Part shown: positions 1 to 6,320 of the stretch, one piece after another
Layout of the letters: each line of letters opens with the position of its first letter
How positions within the stretch are numbered: position 1 is the first letter of the stretch
Assembly: GCA_047605425.1 (NCBI GenBank)
Contig: JASGFT010000035.1
Coordinates: 1 to 32,961 of the forward strand
DNA from: JAKPAM01 sp047605425
Lineage (GTDB): Bacteria > Pseudomonadota > Gammaproteobacteria > Burkholderiales > Burkholderiaceae_E
Length of the DNA stretch: 32,961 nucleotides
Direction of reading: 5' to 3'
Program-made: the position numbers and the translations under genes
The notes under the pieces: model-generated
Told to the model about the DNA's origin: nothing
Database searches by the model: none
Seen by the model: the letters and a program-made list of their open reading frames with translations, nothing else

Positions 1-1765
1 CGGGCCGCGGGGAACCGCCGGCGGCCGGTGCCACGGCCGGTGCCGCCGCTGGCTTCGCCGTTGCCGCCGCGTCCGCCGCAACGGTCGTGTCGGTCGTGTC
101 GGTCGTGTCGGTCGTCGACGCGCCGGCCAGCATTTCGCGCGCATGGCGGCGCGTGGTGTCGGTGATCGCCATCCCGCCCAGCATCCGGGCGATCTCCTCG
201 ACCCGCTCGGCGCGATCCAGCGGCCGGACCTCGCTGACCGTCGTGTCGGCGCGCTGAGCCTTGCTGACCGCGAACTGCTGGTGCGCCTGCGCCGCCACCT
301 GCGGCAGGTGGGTCACGCACAGCACCTGGCGCGTCTGCCCGAGCCGGCGCATCAGCGCGCCGATGACCTCGGCGACGCCGCCGCCGACGCCGGCGTCGGC
401 CTCGTCGAAGATCAGCGTCGGCACCGGCGTGTCCTGCGCGGCCAGCACCGAGATCGCCAGGCCGATCCGCGACAGCTCGCCGCCCGAGGCCACCTTGGCC
501 AGCGCCCGCGGCGTCGCGCCGGCGTGGCCGGCGACGCGGAACTCGATCCGGTCGATGCCGTTGGCCGACGGCGGCGCGTCGTCGAACGCGACGTCCAGGC
601 GGCCGCCGCGCATGCCGAGCTGCTGGATGTTGTGGCTGACGCCGTCGGCGAGCCGGACCGCGACCTCGCGTCGTCCGGCCGACAGCCGTTTCGCGGCGTC
701 GTCGTACGCGTGGCGGGCGGCGTCGACGCGCTTGCGCAGCCGCTCGAGATCGGCCGCTTCGTTCAGCCGCGCGAGCTGCGCCTGCAAGGCCTGGCATTCG
801 GCCGGCAGCGCGTCCGGCGTCACGCGCAGCTTGCGCGCGGCCGAGAACAGCGCGCCGATCCGCTCGTCGAGCGCGGCCAGCCGCGACGGATCCAGGTCGA
901 CGTGCCGCGCGTAGCCGGCCAGCGTCGACGCCGCTTCCTCGATCTGGATCTGCGCGCCCTGCAGCAGATCGACCGGGCCCTGCAGCGAGGCGTCGACGTT
1001 GACCAGCGACTGCAGCTTCTGGATCAGCGCGTACAGGCGGGACGCCAGCGAGGCCTCGTCGTCGTTCAGCGCGGCGGCGGCGCCGGCCGTGCCCTCGATC
1101 AGCGCGGCCGCGTGCGACAGGCGCTTCTGCTCGGCGTTCAGCTCGTCCCATTCGCCGTCGACGGGCTTGAGCGGCGCCAACTCGCCGAGCCGCCATTCGA
1201 CGCGCTCGCGCTCGAGCGCCAGCTCGCGATCGTCCGACTCGGCGCGTTCGAGCGCGGTCTTCAGCTCGCGCCAGCGCTGGTAGGCGTCGCCGACCTCGCG
1301 CAGCGTCGCCGACAGGCCGCCGAACGCATCGATCAGCTCGCGTTGCCCGTCGGCGCGCAGCATCGACTGCGCGGCGTGCTGGCCGTGGATGTCGATCAGC
1401 CGGTCGCCGAGCTCGCGAAGCTGCGTCGCCGTGCCCGGGTGGCCGTTGATCAACGCGCGCGAACGGCCGTCGGCGTCGATGACGCGGCGCAACAGCAACT
1501 GGCCCGGATCGCCGGCCAGCTCGCGCTCGGCGAGCCAGTGCCCGATCTCCTCGCCGATCGCGAACTCGGCGCTCAGGTCCGCGCGCGCCGCGCCTTCGCG
1601 GACGACGCCGGCGTCGGCGCGGGCGCCCATCAGCAGCGCGAGGGCGTCGAGCAGGATCGACTTGCCGGCGCCGGTCTCGCCGGTCAGGACGCTGAAGCCG
1701 GGACCGAAGACGATCTCGGCCTCGTCGACGATCACGAACTCTCGAAGACGCAGGCGTTGCAGCAT
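1..1765 (-). CDS. recN: DNA repair protein RecN (3' end cut by window edge)
   Basis: SMC-like ATPase of double-strand-break repair, thought to tether broken DNA ends for RecA-dependent recombination. Translating the minus strand from the ATG at 1765-1763 gives about 588 residues with no stop before the left edge. The protein starts MLQRLRLREFVIVDEAEI; Walker A GETGAGKS lies at residues 29-36. A long coiled-coil-rich middle follows. The C-terminal ABC half is clear: the ASGGELSRIGLA signature, the Walker B stretch TLIFDEADAGVGGGVAEVIG, then QVLCVTHLPQVAAQAHQQF. RecN normally ends soon after the last helix, near ARRMLAG-type residues; here that point is at about position 130 and a Thr/Asp then Ala/Pro tail continues out of the window. 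The start lies 13 bases after the nadK stop, so the two are probably one operon. I see no strong Shine-Dalgarno sequence. Confidence 0.95.
   Translation of the reverse strand, partial: MLQRLRLREFVIVDEAEIVFGPGFSVLTGETGAGKSILLDALALLMGARADAGVVREGAARADLSAEFAIGEEIGHWLAERELAGDPGQLLLRRVIDADGRSRALINGHPGTATQLRELGDRLIDIHGQHAAQSMLRADGQRELIDAFGGLSATLREVGDAYQRWRELKTALERAESDDRELALERERVEWRLGELAPLKPVDGEWDELNAEQKRLSHAAALIEGTAGAAAALNDDEASLASRLYALIQKLQSLVNVDASLQGPVDLLQGAQIQIEEAASTLAGYARHVDLDPSRLAALDERIGALFSAARKLRVTPDALPAECQALQAQLARLNEAADLERLRKRVDAARHAYDDAAKRLSAGRREVAVRLADGVSHNIQQLGMRGGRLDVAFDDAPPSANGIDRIEFRVAGHAGATPRALAKVASGGELSRIGLAISVLAAQDTPVPTLIFDEADAGVGGGVAEVIGALMRRLGQTRQVLCVTHLPQVAAQAHQQFAVSKAQRADTTVSEVRPLDRAERVEEIARMLGGMAITDTTRRHAREMLAGASTTDTTDTTDTTVAADAAATAKPAAAPAVAPAAGGSPRP
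82..117 (+). repeat. 9-bp tandem repeat in the recN tail
   Basis: CGGTCGTGT occurs three times in a row, followed by a degenerate fourth copy. On the minus strand this encodes Thr-Thr-Asp repeats in the C-terminal extension of RecN, beyond the conserved ATPase domain. The unit is a multiple of three, so copy-number change would keep the frame. Confidence 0.85.
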
Positions 1766-1778
1766 GGCGGCAGGGGGA

Positions 1779-2684
1779 TCAGGAGTCGGGGGCGCGCAGG
1801 ATCGGCAGCTCGTGCCAGTTCAGCTTGGTCCGCAGCGTCTGGTAGTAGCTGTAGCCGGCCGGATGCAGGAAATGCGAGGCGAACGGCGAGCGCTGGATGA
1901 CGATGTCGTCGCCGGTCAGCAACTCGCTGAACACCTGCATGTCGCTGGCGACCCGCGGCTCGCGGCCCTCGACGACGCGGATCGAGATGCTGACGTCGTC
2001 GGGCAGCACGATCGGACGGTTCGACAGCGCCTGCGGAGCGACCGGCACCAGCACGAAGCCGCCGACGGCCGGATGCAGGATCGGCCCGTTGGCCGACAGC
2101 GCATAGGCGGTCGAGCCGGTCGGCGTCGCGACGATCAGGCCGTCGGCTCGCTGGTTGTACATGTACCGGCCGTCGACCTCGACCTGCAGCTCGATCATGC
2201 CGGCTCGCGACGAGCGGCTGACGACGACGTCGTTCAGCGCCAGCTCTTCCCAGATCACCTCGTCGTCGCGCACGACGCGCGAGGTCAGCAGCGTGCGCCG
2301 CTCGACCGTGTAGGCGCCGCTGAGCACGGCACCGAGCGCCTCGACGCATCGTTCGAGCGGAATGTCGGTGATGAAACCCATCCGGCCGTGGTTGATCCCG
2401 AGCACCGGCACGTCATAAGGGGCGAGCTGGCGGGCGATGCCGAGCATCGTGCCGTCGCCGCCCAGCGAGATCGCCAGGTCGGCGGTGCGGCCGATCTCGT
2501 CGAGATCGGCGGTGGCCAGGTCGGTGCGGCCGATCGCCTCGGCGGTTTCGGCCTCGAGGATCACGCTCAATCCGCGCTGGACCAGGTATTCGGCGATCGC
2601 CAGCAGGTTCGCCGCGACGCCGGCCGTCTCGTATCGACCGATCAGCGCGGCAGTCTTGAACGGTGACTCGGGCTTCGCGTGCAT
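1779..2684 (-). CDS. nadK: NAD kinase
   Basis: Phosphorylates NAD to NADP in the cytoplasm. The family motifs are present: LGGDGTML with GGDGT at residues 75-79, INHGRMGFITD, the catalytic-site segment NDVVV, and TPTGSTAYALSANGP followed by LVPVAPQALSNRPIVLPD. I chose the ATG at 2684 (301 residues, MHAKPESPFKTAALIGRYET). An in-frame ATG at 2717 would give 312 residues but overlaps the hrcA start and adds a tail unlike the family. No Shine-Dalgarno sequence precedes 2684; instead TGTAAT ends six bases before the ATG, so the message may be leaderless. It is divergent from hrcA and 13 bases upstream of recN in the same direction. Confidence 0.95.
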   Translation of the reverse strand: MHAKPESPFKTAALIGRYETAGVAANLLAIAEYLVQRGLSVILEAETAEAIGRTDLATADLDEIGRTADLAISLGGDGTMLGIARQLAPYDVPVLGINHGRMGFITDIPLERCVEALGAVLSGAYTVERRTLLTSRVVRDDEVIWEELALNDVVVSRSSRAGMIELQVEVDGRYMYNQRADGLIVATPTGSTAYALSANGPILHPAVGGFVLVPVAPQALSNRPIVLPDDVSISIRVVEGREPRVASDMQVFSELLTGDDIVIQRSPFASHFLHPAGYSYYQTLRTKLNWHELPILRAPDS

Positions 2685-2690
2685 GCGGGG

Positions 2691-2705
2691 ATTACACCAT
2701 ACAAT
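2691..2705. promoter_or_regulatory. Back-to-back -10 elements for nadK (minus) and hrcA (plus)
   Basis: On the plus strand TACAAT (2700-2705) sits 10 bases before the hrcA ATG. On the minus strand TGTAAT (2696-2691) sits 6 bases before the nadK ATG. Neither gene has a Shine-Dalgarno sequence and neither promoter has a clear -35 box at 17 bases. The spacing predicts transcription starts at, or a few bases before, the start codons. I see no CIRCE element here. Assignment is by pattern only. Confidence 0.4.
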
Positions 2706-2715
2706 AGTGCTCGCC

Positions 2716-3726
2716 ATGGACAGACGAGCCCAAACCTTACTGAAGGCGCTGATCGAGCGTTACGTCGCCGACGGACAACCGGTCGGGTCGCGCACGCTGG
2801 CCCGTTCGTCGGGGCTGGATCTGTCGCCGGCGACGATCCGCAACGTGATGGCCGACCTCGAGGAACTCGGCCTGATCGCCAGCCCGCATACGTCGGCGGG
2901 CCGGATCCCGACCCCGCGCGGTTACCGGATGTTCGTCGATTCGCTGCTGACCGTGCAGCCGCTGCAGATCGGCGAGGCCGAGCGCATCAAGGATTCGCTG
3001 CATCCGGACGAGCCGCAGCGCGTGCTGTCGGTCGCGGCGGACCTGTTGTCGAACCTGTCCAGCTTCGCCGGCGTCGTGCTGACGCCGCGGCGCTCGTCGA
3101 TGTTCCGGCAGATCGAGTTCCTGCGGCTGTCGGCGCGGCGGCTGCTGCTGATCATCGTGACGAAGGAAGGCGACGTGCAGAACCGCATCCTGCAGACCGA
3201 GCAGGACTATTCGCCGTCGCAGCTCGTCGAGGCCGCCAACTACATCAACCAGCACTATGCGGGTCTGGCCTTCGACCAGATCCAGCGCCGCCTGCGCGAC
3301 GAGCTGATGACGCTGCGCGAGGACATCAACCAGTTGATGCAGCGCGCGGTGCGGGCCAGCGAGCAGGCGATCTCCGAGCATAGCCATCCGGTCGTGCTGT
3401 CCGGTGAGCGCAACCTGCTGACCAGCGACCTGGCCGACAACATGGACCGGCTGCGCAAGCTGTTCGACCTGTTCCAGCAGAAGACCTCGTTGACGCAGCT
3501 TCTCGACGCGTCGGTCAAGGCGGCGGGCGTGCAGATCTTCATCGGCGGCGAATCCGAGCTGGTGCCGATGGACCAGCTCAGCGTCGTCGTCGCGCCGTAC
3601 GAGGTCAACGGCCAGGTCGTCGGCACGCTGGGCGTCGTCGGACCGACGCGGATGGCTTATGAACGCGTGATCCCGATCGTCGACATCACGGCCAAGCTGG
3701 TGTCCAGCTCGCTGAGCCAGACTTGA
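2716..3726 (+). CDS. hrcA: Heat-inducible transcription repressor HrcA
   Basis: Represses chaperonin genes by binding the CIRCE inverted repeat; GroEL helps it fold. The 336-residue product begins MDRRAQTLLKALIERYVADG and has the N-terminal winged helix with the family signature: PVGSRTLAR, LSPATIRNVMADLEELGL, and SPHTSAGRIPTPRGYRMFVD (roughly residues 20-78). The C-terminal GAF-like half contains VQIFIGGESELVPMDQLSVV and ends GTLGVVGPTRMAYERVIPIV-type residues, as expected. Length is normal. No CIRCE copy (TTAGCACTC-N9-GAGTGCTAA) is seen anywhere upstream of grpE, dnaK or hrcA, so its target, presumably groESL, lies outside the window. hemH begins 13 bases downstream, probably co-transcribed. 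Confidence 0.96.
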   Translation: MDRRAQTLLKALIERYVADGQPVGSRTLARSSGLDLSPATIRNVMADLEELGLIASPHTSAGRIPTPRGYRMFVDSLLTVQPLQIGEAERIKDSLHPDEPQRVLSVAADLLSNLSSFAGVVLTPRRSSMFRQIEFLRLSARRLLLIIVTKEGDVQNRILQTEQDYSPSQLVEAANYINQHYAGLAFDQIQRRLRDELMTLREDINQLMQRAVRASEQAISEHSHPVVLSGERNLLTSDLADNMDRLRKLFDLFQQKTSLTQLLDASVKAAGVQIFIGGESELVPMDQLSVVVAPYEVNGQVVGTLGVVGPTRMAYERVIPIVDITAKLVSSSLSQT

Positions 3727-3739
3727 GAACCCGAGAACC

Positions 3740-4813
3740 GTGAACGAGCCCACCGGTTCCGAGCTTCGGCGGCGGGCGCCGGCCAGCATGTCGTCACCGG
3801 CCGCGGGCGCGGCGGATCCTTCGGACGGGGCGCGCGAGACCTGCGTGCTGCTCGTGCAGCTCGGCACGCCCGATGCGCCCGAGCCGGGCGCCGTGCGCCG
3901 CTACCTGAGGCAGTTCCTGTCCGATCCGCGCGTCGTCGAGATTCCGCGCGTGGTCTGGCTGCCGATCCTGTATGGAATCGTGCTGACCCGGCGGCCGCGC
4001 GCGTCGGCCGACAAGTACCGGTCGATCTGGACGCCCGAGGGCTCGCCGCTGCTGATCAACAGCCAGCGGCAGGCGGCGGCGCTGCAGCAGGCGATGGCGG
4101 CGGCCGGGCGCCGCGTGCGGGTCGCGCTGGCGATGCGCTACGGTGAACCGGACCTGGGCCGCGTGCTGCGCCGGCTGCGCGACGACGGCATGCAGCGGCT
4201 GCTGGTGCTGCCGATGTATCCGCAATACAGCGCGTCGACGGCCGCCAGCGTGTTCGACGCGGTCTGGCGCGAGTTGCGTTCGTGGCGCGTGCAGCCCGAG
4301 ATGCGGACGGTCCGGCAGTTCCACGACGACCCCGCGTGGATCGCCGCGCTGGCCGCGAGGCTGCAGCGGGCCTGGCAGAGCGACGGCCAGCCGGAACAAC
4401 TCGTGCTGAGCTTTCATGGGCTGCCGCAGCGATCGGTCGACCTGGGCGATCCGTACCAGGCGCAGTGCCGCCGGACGGCCGAGCTGCTGGTCGCCGCGCT
4501 GGGCCTGCGCGACGACGCGGTCCACGTCACGTTCCAGTCGCGTTTCGGCAAGGCGAAGTGGCTGACGCCGTATACCGATCGCACGCTCGATGCGCTGGGG
4601 CGGCGGCGGGTCGGCCTGGTCGACGTCGCGTGCCCGGGTTTCGTCGCCGACTGCATCGAGACGCTCGAGGAAATCGCGATCGAAGGACGCGAGACCTTCG
4701 AGCGCGCGGGTGGCGGCCGGTTTCGCTACCAGTCGTGCCTGAACGACGATCCGGCCGCGATCGACGCGCTGCGGGTGCTGTGCGACCGGCACCTGCAGGG
4801 CTGGCCGTCCTGA
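3740..4813 (+). CDS. hemH: Ferrochelatase
   Basis: Inserts Fe2+ into protoporphyrin IX, the last step of heme b synthesis, at the cytoplasmic membrane face. The 357-residue product (from GTG 3740) has VLLVQLGTPDAPEPGAVRRY near residue 36, the PMYPQYSASTAASV segment (158-171), LSFHGLPQRSVDLGDPY with catalytic His226, TFQSRFGKAKWLTPYTD, and CPGFVADCIETLEEI with the conserved acidic residues near 308-311. The first 34 residues are Ala/Pro/Ser-rich and not conserved; an in-frame ATG at 3788 is an alternative start. No Fe-S cysteine cluster of the longer type is present. It follows hrcA by 13 bases and converges on the BON-LysM gene. Confidence 0.96.
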   Translation: MNEPTGSELRRRAPASMSSPAAGAADPSDGARETCVLLVQLGTPDAPEPGAVRRYLRQFLSDPRVVEIPRVVWLPILYGIVLTRRPRASADKYRSIWTPEGSPLLINSQRQAAALQQAMAAAGRRVRVALAMRYGEPDLGRVLRRLRDDGMQRLLVLPMYPQYSASTAASVFDAVWRELRSWRVQPEMRTVRQFHDDPAWIAALAARLQRAWQSDGQPEQLVLSFHGLPQRSVDLGDPYQAQCRRTAELLVAALGLRDDAVHVTFQSRFGKAKWLTPYTDRTLDALGRRRVGLVDVACPGFVADCIETLEEIAIEGRETFERAGGGRFRYQSCLNDDPAAIDALRVLCDRHLQGWPS

Positions 4814-4818
4814 CCGGC

Positions 4819-4842
4819 CGGCGCGGTCTGGTCTCCGCGCCG
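4819..4842 (+). terminator. GC hairpin just after hemH
   Basis: An 8-bp perfect stem, CGGCGCGG (4819-4826) with CCGCGCCG (4835-4842), loop TCTGGTCT, begins 5 bases after the hemH stop. There is no T-tract, so intrinsic termination is uncertain. Confidence 0.35.
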
Positions 4843-4878
4843 CGGCGCGCCCCCGCCAGTGCCCGTGCCGCCGCGGCG

Positions 4879-4911
4879 GCGATCGCGCCGGCGTCGACGC
4901 GGCGCGATCGC
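4879..4911. terminator. 12-bp perfect hairpin between convergent genes
   Basis: GCGATCGCGCCG (4879-4890) pairs perfectly with CGGCGCGATCGC (4900-4911) around a 9-base loop that itself contains CGTCGACG. It lies between the convergent hemH and BON-LysM genes and could stop transcription from either side, but no T-tract follows on either strand. Confidence 0.45.
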
Positions 4912-4921
4912 GCTCGCCGGA

Positions 4922-5404
4922 TCAGGGCTTGGGCGGGATGCGCAGCGTCTGGCCCGGATAGATCTTGTCCGGGTGGCTGAGCATCGGCCGGTTGGCCTCG
5001 AAGATCGCGTTGTACGCGTTGGCGTTGCCGTAGAAGTCCTTGGCGATCTTCGACAGCGTGTCGCCCTTGACGACCGTGTAGTACTGGCTCTCGCCGGTCG
5101 GCGCCGCGACCGTCATCTGGTCGGTGACCGTCGAGACGCCGCTGACGTTGCCGCAGCACAGCACGATCTTCTCGCGCGTCGCCTGGTCGGCCGCCTGGCC
5201 CGATACGGTGACCTCGCCGCTGGCCGCGTCGAACTGGACGGCCAGATCCTGCGCGTCGAGCTTCATCGCATGGATGTAGTCGACGATCGCCTTGGATGCG
5301 GCGGCGTTGGCTTCGGAGACTTTCGCGGCGTCGTTGGTGGCGGCATGCGCGTTGCCCCCGAACAGCTTCTCACCGGCTTCCTTGATGAATGACAGCAACC
5401 CCAT
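4922..5404 (-). CDS. kbp: BON and LysM domain protein, Kbp/YgaU-like
   Basis: A 160-residue protein resembling the E. coli potassium-binding protein Kbp (YgaU). It starts MGLLSFIKEAGEKLFGG, a family hallmark, and has no signal peptide. A BON domain spans about residues 35-100 (VTVSGQAADQATREKIVLCC, GNVSGVSTVTDQMTV). A LysM domain spans about 108-157 (YYTVVKGDTLSKIAKDFYGN, IFEANRPMLSHPDKIYPGQT, LRIP). Two adjacent cysteines (83-84) stand where E. coli YgaU has small residues, as I recall it. A GGAG ribosome site precedes the ATG. Function is by family: cytoplasmic potassium sensing or binding; a cell-wall role suggested by LysM is less likely without an export signal. Confidence 0.9.
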   Translation of the reverse strand: MGLLSFIKEAGEKLFGGNAHAATNDAAKVSEANAAASKAIVDYIHAMKLDAQDLAVQFDAASGEVTVSGQAADQATREKIVLCCGNVSGVSTVTDQMTVAAPTGESQYYTVVKGDTLSKIAKDFYGNANAYNAIFEANRPMLSHPDKIYPGQTLRIPPKP

Positions 5405-5488
5405 GGAGAACTCCGTTCGTTTCGTTGGTGGAAAAACGGCGCAGTCCTCGCGGGCTGGCCGGGGCGTCCGTCGAGCGACGGCCGGCCG

Positions 5489-5517
5489 ATCTTACCCGGC
5501 GGGTGGCGCCAGGTCAC
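5489..5517 (-). promoter_or_regulatory. Possible sigma-70 promoter for the BON-LysM gene
   Basis: On the minus strand GTGACC (5517-5512) and TAAGAT (5494-5489) are 17 bases apart, each matching four of six consensus positions, about 85 bases upstream of the start codon. Confidence 0.35.
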
Positions 5518-5538
5518 CCCATTGGGCATGTGTCGGAT

Positions 5539-5567
5539 GGTTGAAATGGCGACGCGCGTCCCCATAT
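5539..5567 (+). promoter_or_regulatory. Sigma-32 heat-shock promoter for grpE-dnaK-dnaJ
   Basis: GGTTGAAA (5539-5546) and CCCCATAT (5560-5567) are 13 bases apart. This is close to the RpoH consensus CTTGAAA-N13-15-CCCCATNT. The predicted start is near 5574, about 50 bases upstream of the grpE ATG, which has GAGGAA at 5615-5620. Together with the lack of a CIRCE element, this points to RpoH control of the chaperone genes. Confidence 0.85.
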
Positions 5568-5624
5568 CCCCCGACAGAGTCTTTGTTGCTATTTGTCAAG
5601 CTATTGATTCTATAGAGGAAATCA

Positions 5625-6248
5625 ATGTCGAATCCGCAAGCCGATGAACCGTTGAAACCCATGGGCGAAGGTCCGGGGGGCGTACCGGAGACCCCCGCCG
5701 GCTCGGCGGCCGGCGCGCAGCAGGCGGCGCCGGCGGGCGATCCGGCCGTCGGCGCGGCGCCGGTCGTCGATCCGCAGCTCGAGGCGCTCAGGCAGGAGCT
5801 GGCCGCGGCCCAGGCCAAGGCCAGCGAGCACTATGACGCGTACGTTCGCGCCCACGCCGAGATGGAGAACGTGCGCCGCCGCGCGCAGGACGACGTGGCC
5901 AAGGCCCACAAGTTCTCGATCGAATCGTTCGCCGAATCGCTGCTGCCGGTGCGCGACAGCCTGGAGATGGCGCTCAAGACCGATAACGTGTCGGCGCAGG
6001 CCCTGCTCGAAGGCGTCCAGGTCACGCTCAAGCAGCTCGCCGCGGTGTTCGAGCGCAACAAGCTGTTGGTCATCGACCCGGCCGGCCAGAAGTTCGATCC
6101 GAACCTGCACCAGGCGATCTCGATGGTGCCCGGAAGCTCCGTCAATCCTCCCGTCGAGCCGAACCACGTCGTCTCCGTGCTGCAGAAGGGATACCTGATC
6201 AACGACCGCATCCTGCGCCCCGCGCTGGTGACCGTCGCCCAGTCTTGA
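5625..6248 (+). CDS. grpE: Nucleotide exchange factor GrpE
   Basis: Releases ADP from DnaK and so drives the DnaK chaperone cycle; acts as a dimer in the cytoplasm. The 207-residue product has an unconserved Pro/Ala-rich start (about 1-48), a long helical stretch (LEALRQELAAAQAKASEHYD), the conserved NVRRRAQDDVAKAHKFSIES segment, and the beta domain with FDPNLHQAISMVPGS and PNHVVSVLQKGYLINDRILR, PALVTVAQS. Length is usual. The ribosome site GAGGAA is well placed. It is first in the grpE-dnaK-dnaJ set, 72 bases from dnaK, under the sigma-32 promoter at 5539-5567. Confidence 0.97.
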   Translation: MSNPQADEPLKPMGEGPGGVPETPAGSAAGAQQAAPAGDPAVGAAPVVDPQLEALRQELAAAQAKASEHYDAYVRAHAEMENVRRRAQDDVAKAHKFSIESFAESLLPVRDSLEMALKTDNVSAQALLEGVQVTLKQLAAVFERNKLLVIDPAGQKFDPNLHQAISMVPGSSVNPPVEPNHVVSVLQKGYLINDRILRPALVTVAQS

Positions 6249-6273
6249 ATTCCGTTTCGCGCAGCACCAGATA
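6244..6273 (+). promoter_or_regulatory. Possible internal sigma-32 promoter ahead of dnaK
   Basis: CTTGAAT (6244-6250), overlapping the grpE stop codon, and CACCAGATA (6265-6273) are 14 bases apart. The -35 part matches six of seven RpoH consensus bases and the -10 part about six of eight. It would give dnaK its own heat-shock start about 40 bases upstream of the ATG. Confidence 0.4.
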
Positions 6274-6320
6274 CCGATCAACCGAATTCTTCAGCATCCA
6301 AAGTCTTCAAGGAAACGAAC

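Noticed and set aside
143..1900. Plus-strand open frame of 585 codons over recN
   Set aside because: The minus strand encodes RecN with intact Walker A, signature and Walker B motifs; the plus-strand product is low-complexity Arg/Gln/Ala.
2685..2717. Upstream ATG (2717) as the nadK start
   Set aside because: It overlaps the hrcA start codon and both -10 boxes, and adds residues not typical of NadK.
2660..2720. CIRCE operator before hrcA
   Set aside because: Only a fragment resembling AGTGCTCGCC is present; the inverted repeat TTAGCACTC-N9-GAGTGCTAA is not found here or before grpE and dnaK.
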